A stretch of DNA of 64,000 nucleotides from Methylocella silvestris BL2 (GTDB lineage Bacteria; Pseudomonadota; Alphaproteobacteria; Rhizobiales; Beijerinckiaceae), in NCBI RefSeq assembly GCF_000021745.1, contig NC_011666.1, forward strand, positions 2,180,501 through 2,244,500, written 5' to 3'. This document shows positions 26,120 to 41,029 of this stretch, piece by piece; the stretch's first letter is position 1; each line of letters starts with the position of its first letter. The notes under the pieces were generated by a model. It did no database searches and was not told where the DNA came from. It was given only the letters and a program-made list of their open reading frames with translations. The translations under genes were made by a program, and so were the position numbers.

Positions 26120-26877
26120 GCGAACGGCTCCGCGCGCTGGGGCGTGGCGTAGAGCTTGCCGCCGCCGTAATAGCCATAGATCTTGTCTTCTTCGAGCAAG
26201 GTCACCTGATCCGGGTTGCGATGACCCGGAACATTGGCGAACTGGGACGCCAGGATGGCGTCGACCCGGACTTTTCGCGCCCGGCGGTCGATGCGCGCGA
26301 GGCCCATCGGCAGCAGAACGCTCCCGGCGCCGACATCAACTTCAAGGTAGCGAATGACCACCTCGGAGCGATCGACCCATATGTCGCCCACGGTTCCAGC
26401 GGCGGCGCGGTCGGCGCCGATCACGGTCATGCCGCGAGGATCAGGATCGCGGCTGTCAAGTCCGAAGGACGGATCCACGCGGAGCGGAACGATCCGGGGC
26501 TCGCCATTGATGGTCACATCGGGAATGTCGCGCCTCAGCGCGTAGGATCCCGGCCCGACGCCGCCGCCCATCGGATCGCCGTTGGGCAGCAGAGGCGCTC
26601 CCGGCCAGACCGCGGCGGGCCGCGCCGAGAACTCGGGCTGGTTCGCCGCGCTGCTCGGCGCCGACATGCTGTTGCCGTCCGCGAGGCGGAAGATTTTCGG
26701 CCGCGGCAGCGGAGTCACGCCGTCGCTCGTGGCGTTACGGGGGCCCTCGACGAGCGGATATCCCTCGCGCTTGTCCTCGCCCCGCAAATACAGGATTAAA
26801 AGCGCGAAAAAGATCCAGAACGTGTAAAGCACGACCTGAGCGACGTCGATGTTGCTTGTGATGGATCCGGCATTCAT
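26116..26877 (-). CDS. puhA: Photosynthetic reaction centre H subunit PuhA
   Basis: This is the cytoplasmic-face subunit that stabilises the reaction centre and guides protons to QB. It has 253 residues: one N-terminal transmembrane helix (VVLYTFWIFFALLILYLRGE) with the KREGYPLVEG linker, then a beta-rich domain with GDPMGGGVGPGSYALR and VTINGEPRIVPLRVD. A clear GGAGGATCG ribosome site precedes the ATG at 26877. It is downstream of lhaA in the superoperon. Confidence 0.96.
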   Translation of the reverse strand: MNAGSITSNIDVAQVVLYTFWIFFALLILYLRGEDKREGYPLVEGPRNATSDGVTPLPRPKIFRLADGNSMSAPSSAANQPEFSARPAAVWPGAPLLPNGDPMGGGVGPGSYALRRDIPDVTINGEPRIVPLRVDPSFGLDSRDPDPRGMTVIGADRAAAGTVGDIWVDRSEVVIRYLEVDVGAGSVLLPMGLARIDRRARKVRVDAILASQFANVPGHRNPDQVTLLEEDKIYGYYGGGKLYATPQRAEPFA

Positions 26878-26901
26878 GGACGATCCTCCAAATCCGTGAG
26901 G

Positions 26902-28332
26902 TCAACCAGCACTCTTGCCGAGCTCGAATGCGCCTGCCGCACCGCCCTCTCGTGCGTCGTGGCGCACGAGAGGGCCGATTGCGACAAGGGTCACGAACAT
27001 CAGCATGAGCTCGATCATATAAACGGCTATGTAACCCGTGGCCGGACCGGCGACAGTCGGCCCGAACGCTCCTTGCGCGGCGAACGTCGATACCCCGTCG
27101 GCGATGGCGCCTCCGAGCGCGATCGCGAGCCCGGCGGCGCTCGCCTGCGCCGCCCCCCAGGCGCCGAGCGCCATTCCGGCGGCGTCGCGCCTGGCCTGGT
27201 TCATTGTCGCGGTCAGCGTGCCATGGGCGAACAGTCCGGCGCCGAAGCCGATCAGCACTGTTCCCACGCCGAACAGGCGGGCGGAGTCGAGCGGGGCGGC
27301 GAAGATCACAGCGCTGAAGGCGGCGAGCCCCGCGAGCAGCCCATAGGCCGACACGCGGTGCGGATCGGCGCCCCCGCCAAGAAGCCGCGCGGCGAGCCAA
27401 AGGCCGCAAATGCTTCCGATCGCCAGCATCGCGGTCAGCGCGGTCGTCGCGCCAACCGGCAAGTGCAGCACCTGCCCGCCATACGGTTCAAGCAGAATGT
27501 CCTCCATGCTGAACGCCGCCGTGCCAAGCGCGATCACAAGGAGCCGGCGTTTGGCGCGCTCGCTCTGGCGCAGGTAGGCGTTCCAGGAGGCGGCGAAGGA
27601 CGGGCGCGGCATGATGAGCGGCTGAAGCGCCCGGCGCGGCTCCTGCTTCCACAAGGCGATCATGTTGAGGCCCATGGTCAAGACGGCGGCGCCCTGAACC
27701 ACCCTGATCAGGCGAAGTTCGCTGAAGTTGGCGAGAAGCGCTCCGAACGCGAGGGCGCTCGCAAGCATGCCAACGAGAAGCATCATGCAAAGCAGGGCGA
27801 CGACGCGCGGACGCGCGTGGGCCGGAGCCAGATCTGTCGCAAGCGCGAGCCCCACCGTCTGCGTTGTATGCAGGCCCGCGCCAACCAGAAGAAAGGCGAG
27901 CGCCGCCGCGACGTGGCCGACCCAGACGGGTCCATTGGAATCGCCGGAAAGAACAATCAAGGCGAAGGGCATGATCGCCAGCCCGCCGAACTGGATGAGC
28001 GTCCCGAGCCAGAGATAAGGCACCCTGCGCCATCCGAGCGCGGAACGATGGGCGTCGGAGCGGAAGCCGACGAGGGCGCGAAACGGAGCGAAAACCAGAG
28101 GCAGCGAAACCATCAGCGCGACGAGCCAGGCCGGAACGCCAAGCTCGACGATCATGACGCGGTTCAACGTGCCGACCAGCAGAACAATGGAAACGCCGAC
28201 GCTGACTTGAAACAGCGAAAGCCGCAACAGCTGGCCAAGCGGCAACTCCACAGTGGCTGCGTCGGCGAAGGGGAGAAGGCTCGGGCTGAGCCGCTTCCAG
28301 TTGCGCGCGAGCTTTTCGTTCAGCTTCGTCAT
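26902..28332 (-). CDS. lhaA: LH1 assembly factor LhaA (PucC-family MFS protein)
   Basis: This membrane protein of the BCH2/PucC family has about 12 helices and 476 residues from the ATG at 28332. The signature stretches LGQLLRLSLFQVSVGVSIVL, GTLNRVMIVELGVPAWLVAL, and FRALVGFRSDAHRSALGWRR are clear. LhaA is needed for LH1 assembly and may deliver bacteriochlorophyll. It overlaps the bchM stop by ATGA; an upstream extension of the frame into bchM was rejected. ORF428 at 54661-56028 is a paralogue. Confidence 0.93.
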   Translation of the reverse strand: MTKLNEKLARNWKRLSPSLLPFADAATVELPLGQLLRLSLFQVSVGVSIVLLVGTLNRVMIVELGVPAWLVALMVSLPLVFAPFRALVGFRSDAHRSALGWRRVPYLWLGTLIQFGGLAIMPFALIVLSGDSNGPVWVGHVAAALAFLLVGAGLHTTQTVGLALATDLAPAHARPRVVALLCMMLLVGMLASALAFGALLANFSELRLIRVVQGAAVLTMGLNMIALWKQEPRRALQPLIMPRPSFAASWNAYLRQSERAKRRLLVIALGTAAFSMEDILLEPYGGQVLHLPVGATTALTAMLAIGSICGLWLAARLLGGGADPHRVSAYGLLAGLAAFSAVIFAAPLDSARLFGVGTVLIGFGAGLFAHGTLTATMNQARRDAAGMALGAWGAAQASAAGLAIALGGAIADGVSTFAAQGAFGPTVAGPATGYIAVYMIELMLMFVTLVAIGPLVRHDAREGGAAGAFELGKSAG

Positions 28333-29029
28333 GTCCGGCGAAGCTCCTGGGCTTGCGAGACATAGAAACCGTTGGTCACTCTTTGGGTGCGCCCCGCGCG
28401 CCAATCGGCGAGTCCTGGGTCGGCCGCGATCACGCGCCGCAGGGCGGTCTCCGCGAGGGGCGATATTGCGGGCGCGCGATCTTTGCGCGGGAACAGCCGC
28501 CCGACCGCGTGCATGATCGCCAGCGCCGGCGTCCTCGGCGCAAAGGTAAAAAGCATTGACGCGCGGGTCCGGGCGCCGAGCTCTCCCAGCGCCTGCACCA
28601 TTTGCGCCTGAGGATAATGGATGAGGCAATCCATGCCGACCACATGATCAAATGCGCCCAGGTGTGGATCGAGCATATCGCCGGCGATGAATTCCACCTT
28701 GCCGCGGCCAAGACCCTGCGGCGTGCGCTCGCGCGCCAGCTCGATCAGCGTCGGCGACAGATCAATCGCGACGACTGTGGCGCCGCGCCGCGCCGCCTCG
28801 ACGGCGAACGCGCCAGAGCCACAGCCGGCGTCAAGCAGCCGCAGGCCGGAGAGATCGTCGGGCAGCCAGGACAACAGCGTCTGGCGCATCGAATCGCGCC
28901 CGGCGCGTACGCTCGCCCGAATGCGCCCGAGCGGGGCGTCCGATGTCAGGCGCGCCCAGGCCTCGACGGCGGTTCGGTCGAAATAGGTTTCAATCGCCGA
29001 GCGGCGTTCGAGATAAGAAAGGCCAGCCA

Positions 29030-29030
<1 letters not shown>
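28329..29030 (-). CDS. bchM: Mg-protoporphyrin IX methyltransferase BchM
   Basis: BchM transfers a methyl group from SAM to the C13 propionate of Mg-protoporphyrin IX. The 233-residue protein has the SAM motif LRLLDAGCGSGAFAVEAARR, VVAIDLSPTLIELARER, GAFDHVVGMDCLIHYP and the late RVTNGFYVSQAQELRR. It is the next enzyme after Mg-chelatase, and its gene overlaps bchL by one base. Confidence 0.96.
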
Positions 29031-33655
<4,625 letters not shown>

Positions 33656-33684
<29 letters not shown>

Positions 33685-35182
33685 AAAGCGTCTCGATGGT
33701 GATGAGCGGGAGACCGCGCTCCTGCGCGTAGCGCTCGGTGTTGCGCCGGGCCTTTCCGCGCACAAAAAAGGGAATGGATTTCAGCTCGCGTTCGGCGCCC
33801 GCGTCCCACGCCAAAATTGCGGGCGTGTGAGTCGCCTGGGCAGTCGCAACCGCAACGCCGAGATGGGATGGCGCAGCCTCATCGTGAAATTCCTCGTCTC
33901 CGCGAAACATCGTCAACAGATGTTCCTCAAGGCCCATCATCAAAGGATGGACCCAGCTGTCGAAGATCACATTGGCGCCCTCAAAGACCATTTGCGGCGA
34001 ATGGCGCGCGGGAAAATCCTGCACATGCACCGGCGCGGAGATCACCGCGCAGGGGATGCCAAGACGCTTGGCGATATGGCGCTCCATCTGCGTGCCGAGC
34101 ACCAGCTCCGGCTGCAGTCTCTCGATCTCTGCCTCGACTTCGAGATAGTCGTCGGTGATCAGCGCGTTGAGCGAATAGAGCGCCGCCGCCGCGCGCATCT
34201 CGCGGGCAAATTCGCGGCTGTAGGAACCCAGCCCTGCGACCGTAAATCCAAGCTCCCGCGAGGCGACGCGCGCCGCCGCGATAGCATGGGTGGCGTCTCC
34301 GAAAATAAACACGCGCTTGCCGGTCAGATAAGTCGAATCGACAGAGCGCGAATACCATTCGAGGCGCGACTCGGCTGGTCCCAGAAGCGGGCGCGGATCG
34401 AGACCAGCAAGGCGCGCCACCTCCTCGATAAAGGCGTGGGTCGCGCCAACTCCGATCGGCTGCGTCTTGACAAGAGGCTGGCGATGCGTCCGCTTCAGCC
34501 ATTCAGCCGCCTCGAGCGCAACCTCGGGATAAAGCACGATGTTGAAATCGGCCTCCGGCAGGCGCGCGAGATCGTCGGGCGAAGCGCCAAGCGGCGCGCA
34601 GATATTGACCCCGACGCCGAGCCGGTCGAGCAGCAAGGTCACTTCACGGATATCGTCGCGATGCCTGAATCCGAGCGCGGTTGCGCCGAGCAGATTGCAG
34701 CTTGGCCTTGCTGCCGAGCGCGTCGCGCGCGGCGTGGCGAGCGCCTTGGCGAAGGCGCGCACGAGATTGTAGAAGGTGAGCGAAGCGCCGAAGTTTTCCT
34801 TGCGCTGATAGGCGGAAAACTCAAGCGGGATGACCGGAACCGGCAGGCCGAGCCCGCGGGCGAGCCCGCCCGGATCATCCTGGATGAGTTCGGCCGTGCA
34901 TGAGGAGCCGACAAGCAGCGCCTTCGGCTTGAAACGCTCATAGGCCTCTTGCGCCGTTCTCTGGAACAGCGCGGCGGTATCGCCGCCAAGGTCGCGCGCC
35001 TCGAATGTGGTGTAGGTCACCGGCGGGCGGCTCTCGCGCCGCTCGATCATGGTGAACAGCAGATCGGCATAGGTGTCGCCCTGCGGCGCGTGCAGCACGT
35101 AATGCACATCCTTCATCGCGGCGGCGACGCGCATGGCGCCGACATGAGGAGGACCTTCATAGGTCCAGAGCGTCAGCTGCAT
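33656..35182 (-). CDS. bchB: Dark-operative protochlorophyllide reductase subunit BchB
   Basis: With BchN, BchB forms the heterotetramer that reduces ring D of protochlorophyllide. The 508-residue protein starts [20 protein letters not shown] and has the cluster region [18 protein letters not shown] and [20 protein letters not shown]; the C-terminal domain ends around [14 protein letters not shown]. Length is normal. The gene sits three bases from bchN. Confidence 0.97.
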
Positions 35183-35185
35183 CTC

Positions 35186-36996
<1,811 letters not shown>

Positions 36997-37313
36997 GGGA
37001 GATCCTCGTCGGATTCTGGACTTCGACAGGCTATGCGTCGCCTCAAAAAGTGTCAACAAAAGATTACGTCATTATTTATTGACAATAGGCCGCCTCAGGA
37101 GTTGGATGGCGAGAACACGGGATTGCCTAGCCATTCGAAACATGTTTTTTTAGGATTGGGCGCATTCGAAGACCCGCAATGCGAGATCAACGACCACGAC
37201 AAGGCCGCAATCGGCCCTCTCTCATTGCACGATCATAAGGGCGCATAAGCGTCCGCCGTCCGGGGGGAAACCGGGTCGGGCTCATTCCCGGCCAACGGTC
37301 AGGGAGCGGGGCA
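36997..37313. promoter_or_regulatory. Divergent bchF/aerR control region
   Basis: These 317 bp separate the bchF superoperon from aerR-ppsR. A pair of imperfect PpsR-type sites overlaps at 37051-37084 (listed separately). The remainder, towards aerR, holds no gene; GGGAG precedes the aerR ATG. The arrangement lets a single repressor region control the main pigment operon and possibly its own regulators. Confidence 0.6.
37051..37084. promoter_or_regulatory. Overlapping PpsR/CrtJ-type sites at bchF
   Basis: TGTCAACAAAAGATTACG (37051-37068, TGT-N12-ACG) and CGTCATTATTTATTGACA (37067-37084, CGT-N12-ACA) each miss the consensus by one base and overlap by two bases. The outer halves TGTCAA and TTGACA are perfect. 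This differs from the 8-bp tandem arrangement at the other promoters in the window. Confidence 0.6.
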
Positions 37314-38282
37314 ATGCCGACTGTCAATCGGAGGCTTCACGACGACTGTTCAGCGCCCGGGGAGTGCGCCGATCCCCGCGGTCTGTTCCCATGGGGCGAT
37401 CTGTTCGAAAGCAGAACGCATAGCTCCGCGCCTAACAGCGCCGCGTCGGGTGGGGCCCAGCTTGCGCCGGCGAAGTCATCGGGAAAGGGGTCTCGGACAA
37501 CGCGGCTCGCGCGCACCATCGAGTCGGAAATCATCCCCCGTCTGATGATCGCCCATAGCGAGGAGGCGCCGCGTGCTTGGCCGGTTGAGCCCCCCTCTCG
37601 AATCAAAATGCCTGACGTCGAACGCTTCGCCGAGCTGGTCGTGACGCAGGACGCCGCTGTCGGCTATTCCTGCGTCGCGGCCGTGCTGGATCAGGGCGTC
37701 TCCGTGGAGACGATCTATATGGATCTGCTGGCTCCGGCGGCGAGGCGGCTCGGGGATCTTTTTGACGAAGACCTCTGCTATTTCACGGACGTCTCTATCG
37801 GCCTCGCCCGGCTCCACCAGATCATGATGAACGTCGCCGAGTTCATGCGATCGCGGAGCTTTCCGCCCGCCGGCGCCCGACGCGCGCTACTTGTTTCCTT
37901 GTGCGAGGAGAAGCACAATTTCGGACTCTTCATGGCGGCGAACTTTTTTCGCAGGGCCGGCTGGGACGTCTTCGGCTGGCCCTTGATGGCGCCTCAGGAG
38001 CTCGCCGCCATCGTCTGCAATGAGTCTTTCCATCTTGTCGGGATTTCGGTAAGTTGCACCGATCATTTGGATCGTGTGCGGCGGGCTATTAGTATGGCCA
38101 GAAAAGCCTCCCGCAACAGGGCCGTAAAGATCATGGTGGGCGGCCTTCCGTTCTGCGATCATCCAGAAACCGCCGCCGAACTCGGCGCTGACGCGGCTTC
38201 ATCGGATGGGCTGCAGGCTGTGCAGATCGCAAACAGGCTCGTCGGGTCCGTCCCGGGCGCCGGCCGCACCGGGATCTTTTAG
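37314..38282 (+). CDS. aerR: AerR/PpaA: B12-binding antirepressor of PpsR
   Basis: AerR is a photosynthesis regulator that binds cobalamin and counteracts the repressor PpsR. The 322-residue protein has an extended low-complexity N-terminus (1-62), the helical region starting RLARTIESEIIPRLMIAHSE (64-83), the cap with VETIYMDLLAPAARRLG (131-147), and a B12 domain with EEKHNFGLFMAANFFRRAGW, where the H201-xx-G204 motif replaces the usual DxHxxG, as in other AerR proteins. It is directly upstream of ppsR in the same direction. Confidence 0.92.
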   Translation: MPTVNRRLHDDCSAPGECADPRGLFPWGDLFESRTHSSAPNSAASGGAQLAPAKSSGKGSRTTRLARTIESEIIPRLMIAHSEEAPRAWPVEPPSRIKMPDVERFAELVVTQDAAVGYSCVAAVLDQGVSVETIYMDLLAPAARRLGDLFDEDLCYFTDVSIGLARLHQIMMNVAEFMRSRSFPPAGARRALLVSLCEEKHNFGLFMAANFFRRAGWDVFGWPLMAPQELAAIVCNESFHLVGISVSCTDHLDRVRRAISMARKASRNRAVKIMVGGLPFCDHPETAAELGADAASSDGLQAVQIANRLVGSVPGAGRTGIF

Positions 38283-38312
38283 GCCCTCAGAAATGGGGCT
38301 CTCATAGCTGAC

Positions 38313-39755
38313 ATGGACATGGCCGCCGCGCGCACGCAACATCGTCAGTTGAAGGATCCAAAATCCTCTCTCGGAGCATTGAACGCGTTCGACACGGCGA
38401 AATTGATCACCGCCGCATCGGACGTCACGCTCATCCTGGACAACGACGGCCTTATTCGCGACGCCGCGTTCGCCGCCGACCTTGTCGGGGAGCCGCAGAC
38501 CCGTGATTGGGTCGGCCGCCGCTGGTCGGATGTTGTTTCGAGCGACAGCAAGACAAAGGTCGAAGAGCTTCTGCGCGACGCCGCCGCGAAGACAGACCTG
38601 CGGTGGCGGCACGTCAATCATGTCGCCGCCGGAGCCGCCGAGGATCTGCCGATCCGCTATTGCGCCCTTCAGGTTGGCCAGAAAGGCCGAATCGTTGCGC
38701 TTGGCCGCGATCTGCGCGCGATAGCCAAATTGCAGCAGCGCCTTTACGACGCGCAGCTCTCCCTTGAGCGCGAATATTCGAGGCTTCGTCTTTCGGACAC
38801 GCGCTACAGGCTGATGTTCGAAGTCATTTCCGATGCCGTCCTGATCGTCGACGCTGGAACGCTGAAGATCGTCGAGGCCAATCCGGCGGCGCTGCGGCTT
38901 ATCAACAGGACGACGCGGCGCACCATCGGCCGATCCTTTCTCGATCTCTTCGACGCCGGCTCAGCGCCGGTCGTCAACGGGCTGATCGCCGCGGTCCGGG
39001 TCGCGGGTCGCGCCGACGAGGCGATCGCGCTGCTTGCCGACCGCGCCGGCGAAGCCGCCATCTCCGCGACGCTGTTCCGGCAGGAAGCGCTTTCGCATAT
39101 CCTCGTCCGGCTGACGCCGACCCGGCCGGACAACGCGGCCGAGGCCTTGCCGAAATCCAAATCGACGCTACTCCGGATGGTCGAAAAACTGCCGGACGGC
39201 TTTGTCGTCACCGGCTCCGACTGGCGCATCATGAGCGCCAATCCAGCCTTCCTCGACATGGCGAACCTGGCGAGCGAGGACCAGGCGCGCGCTGAATCTC
39301 TTGAGCGTTTCGTGGGACGCGAGGGCGTCGCCTTCAGCGTGCTGACCTCGCATCTGCGCGAGCACGGGCTCGTGCGTAATTTTGCAACGACGCTCAACGG
39401 CGATTCCGGAACCTCGGAAGAAATCGAGATCACCGCCGTGTCGGCTCCCGATGAGGATCAGGCCTGCTACGGCTTTACCTTCCGGTCTGTGCGCGGCCGC
39501 CTCGTCCAGCCGCCGCAGGCGGGCGGCAGCGGTCCGCGCTCAGTCGAGCAATTGACCCAACTGGTCGGCCGCGTGTCGCTGAAGGACATCGTGCGCGAAT
39601 CGACCGACATCATCGAACAACTCGCGATTAAAGCGGCGTTGCAGTTGACCGGCGACAACCGCGCCTCGGCCGCCGACATGCTCGGCATGAGCCGGCAGAG
39701 CCTTTATGTGAAGCTGCGGCGCCACAGCCTCGGCGATCTCGATCCCGAATATTGA
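38313..39755 (+). CDS. ppsR: Photosynthesis repressor PpsR/CrtJ
   Basis: PpsR represses bch, crt, hem and puf/puc genes through TGT-N12-ACA sites. The 480-residue protein has an N-terminal PAS-like region, a coiled linker (LQQRLYDAQLSLEREYSRLR), two more PAS domains (about 155-275 and 290-400) and a Fis-type HTH (DNRASAADMLGMSRQSLYVK). Only two cysteines are seen, near residue 117 and at 385; the HTH lacks the redox/persulfide Cys found there in Rhodobacter PpsR/CrtJ. Candidate operators for it occur at five places in this window. Confidence 0.95.
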   Translation: MDMAAARTQHRQLKDPKSSLGALNAFDTAKLITAASDVTLILDNDGLIRDAAFAADLVGEPQTRDWVGRRWSDVVSSDSKTKVEELLRDAAAKTDLRWRHVNHVAAGAAEDLPIRYCALQVGQKGRIVALGRDLRAIAKLQQRLYDAQLSLEREYSRLRLSDTRYRLMFEVISDAVLIVDAGTLKIVEANPAALRLINRTTRRTIGRSFLDLFDAGSAPVVNGLIAAVRVAGRADEAIALLADRAGEAAISATLFRQEALSHILVRLTPTRPDNAAEALPKSKSTLLRMVEKLPDGFVVTGSDWRIMSANPAFLDMANLASEDQARAESLERFVGREGVAFSVLTSHLREHGLVRNFATTLNGDSGTSEEIEITAVSAPDEDQACYGFTFRSVRGRLVQPPQAGGSGPRSVEQLTQLVGRVSLKDIVRESTDIIEQLAIKAALQLTGDNRASAADMLGMSRQSLYVKLRRHSLGDLDPEY

Positions 39756-39797
39756 CGCTGCGGCCTCTTACGCCCTAGCGCCGCGTGAGGCCTCCCA

Positions 39798-39959
39798 ATG
39801 AGCCCGAAAATATTCGGCATTCTCGATATGGCGCTGAGCTTTGGCGGCGTCGTCGCTTTCGGGCTCTGGCAACTGGCTTGCCTGTGTCGGGGCGGGCGGG
39901 AGGTGCCGTCGGAGCGGCCAACGAAAACGACTGCATCCGATCACGATCCCCGCGCCTGA
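39798..39959 (+). CDS. Small single-span membrane protein, convergent with crtC
   Basis: The 53-residue product starts MSPKIFGILDMALSFGGVVA, continues with a transmembrane segment to FGLWQLACLC, and has a hydrophilic C-terminus. GAGG lies seven bases before the ATG at 39798. It follows ppsR by 42 bp in the same direction and overlaps the 3' end of crtC. Comparable tiny membrane proteins occur beside crtC or ppsR in other alphaproteobacterial clusters as far as I can judge from the pattern; function is unknown. Confidence 0.6.
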   Translation: MSPKIFGILDMALSFGGVVAFGLWQLACLCRGGREVPSERPTKTTASDHDPRA

Positions 39960-41029
39960 TCGGCCCCGGGGCCTACGTCCCATGGCGCGCGCGGCATCTT
40001 GAACGGCAGCAGCGCCTTGACCCAATTCGTGGCGAAGCGATCGAGCGACAGGCTTTCGTGGACCATGAGCATCGGCTCGCCCGACAGCCGTACGGACACG
40101 AGCGACCTTGCATAAAACGGAGCATCTTCAAGAGTGCGCAAAACCGCCGCCTGCGCCTCGCTCCGTACCCAGCGCGTCATGCGCCAGAGCGTTTGCTTAA
40201 GTTTTACGCGCGGCAGCGCGCCAATCGGATAACTCCGCCCGCTGGCGTCGATGGCGAGCGCGAGGTCGAGCCGCCCGCCGTCCCGATGCAGCACATCATA
40301 GAACACGAACGCGCCGTCGGCCGTCTTTGCGCGCGACCAGTCCCAATGCGAGAAATCGTCCTCGAGCGGCGCGTCGCCCCAATTGGCGTCGAAATAGCCC
40401 TCGCCGCTCCAGCGCAGCAGCGGATGCTCCATCTCGACCTCGACCCGCGCGGCCGGGGCGATGGGGCGCCAGAGATGACGCCCGCCGGCGTCGAGCATGA
40501 AGGATTGGGCGCCGAACATGCGCGGCGCGACCCGGACGACGCCGCGCAGCCGTTTGGGAAAGGGCGCGGCGATTTCATCGATGACGATGGTCAAGGCGTC
40601 GCCGTTCCAACTCATCGAGCTCGGACCGACGGAAAGATGCGAGGTCTCGCAGCGGACGTCTTCCCGGCCGCGCTCGGTCATCGCCCAGCGGCGGGCGCGC
40701 TCGCCATAGAGCGCGACGTTGAAGGCGCAGTGATTCAGCGGATCCTTGCGGCCGGACCAGGCGTAATAGGGCGAGAAAACACTGCCGATCATGGCGATGA
40801 TCGCGAGGCAGAAGCGGCCGTCGTCGCTTATCGCGTCAAGGTAGCGCCAGGCGTAACCGCCCGGCGGAACGGGCGCGTCGAAAGGCGGTCCGCGATCAGG
40901 CTTTGCGCGGCCAGTCTCCCCGACAGCGCCGCCATCGGCACGCCCGGCCCCGGATGCGCGCTGCCGCCCGCCAGATAAAGGCCGGGAATTTTCGAGCGTG
41001 ATCCCGGCCGCTGGAACGAGGCCATCCAT
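39941..41029 (-). CDS. crtC: Acyclic carotenoid 1,2-hydratase CrtC (start uncertain)
   Basis: CrtC adds water across the 1,2 double bond of neurosporene or lycopene derivatives in the spheroidene/spirilloxanthin route. Family sequence begins around PVPPGGYAWRYLDAISDDGR and continues with IAMIGSVFSPYYAWSGRKDP, HCAFNVALYG, and GYFDANWGDAPLEDDFSHWD. No ATG, GTG or TTG occurs in frame between the conserved start (about 40890) and an ATG at 41029, so the coordinates use that ATG. The result overlaps the crtD 3' end by about 200 bp, which is unusual; a non-standard start codon is the alternative. Confidence 0.88.
   Translation of the reverse strand: MDGLVPAAGITLENSRPLSGGRQRASGAGRADGGAVGETGRAKPDRGPPFDAPVPPGGYAWRYLDAISDDGRFCLAIIAMIGSVFSPYYAWSGRKDPLNHCAFNVALYGERARRWAMTERGREDVRCETSHLSVGPSSMSWNGDALTIVIDEIAAPFPKRLRGVVRVAPRMFGAQSFMLDAGGRHLWRPIAPAARVEVEMEHPLLRWSGEGYFDANWGDAPLEDDFSHWDWSRAKTADGAFVFYDVLHRDGGRLDLALAIDASGRSYPIGALPRVKLKQTLWRMTRWVRSEAQAAVLRTLEDAPFYARSLVSVRLSGEPMLMVHESLSLDRFATNWVKALLPFKMPRAPWDVGPGADQARGS

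Noticed and set aside
39768-40025. 85-codon minus-strand frame after crtC
   Set aside because: Overlaps the crtC end in another frame and has no membrane or domain feature; the plus-strand 53-residue membrane frame here has a ribosome site and fits better.
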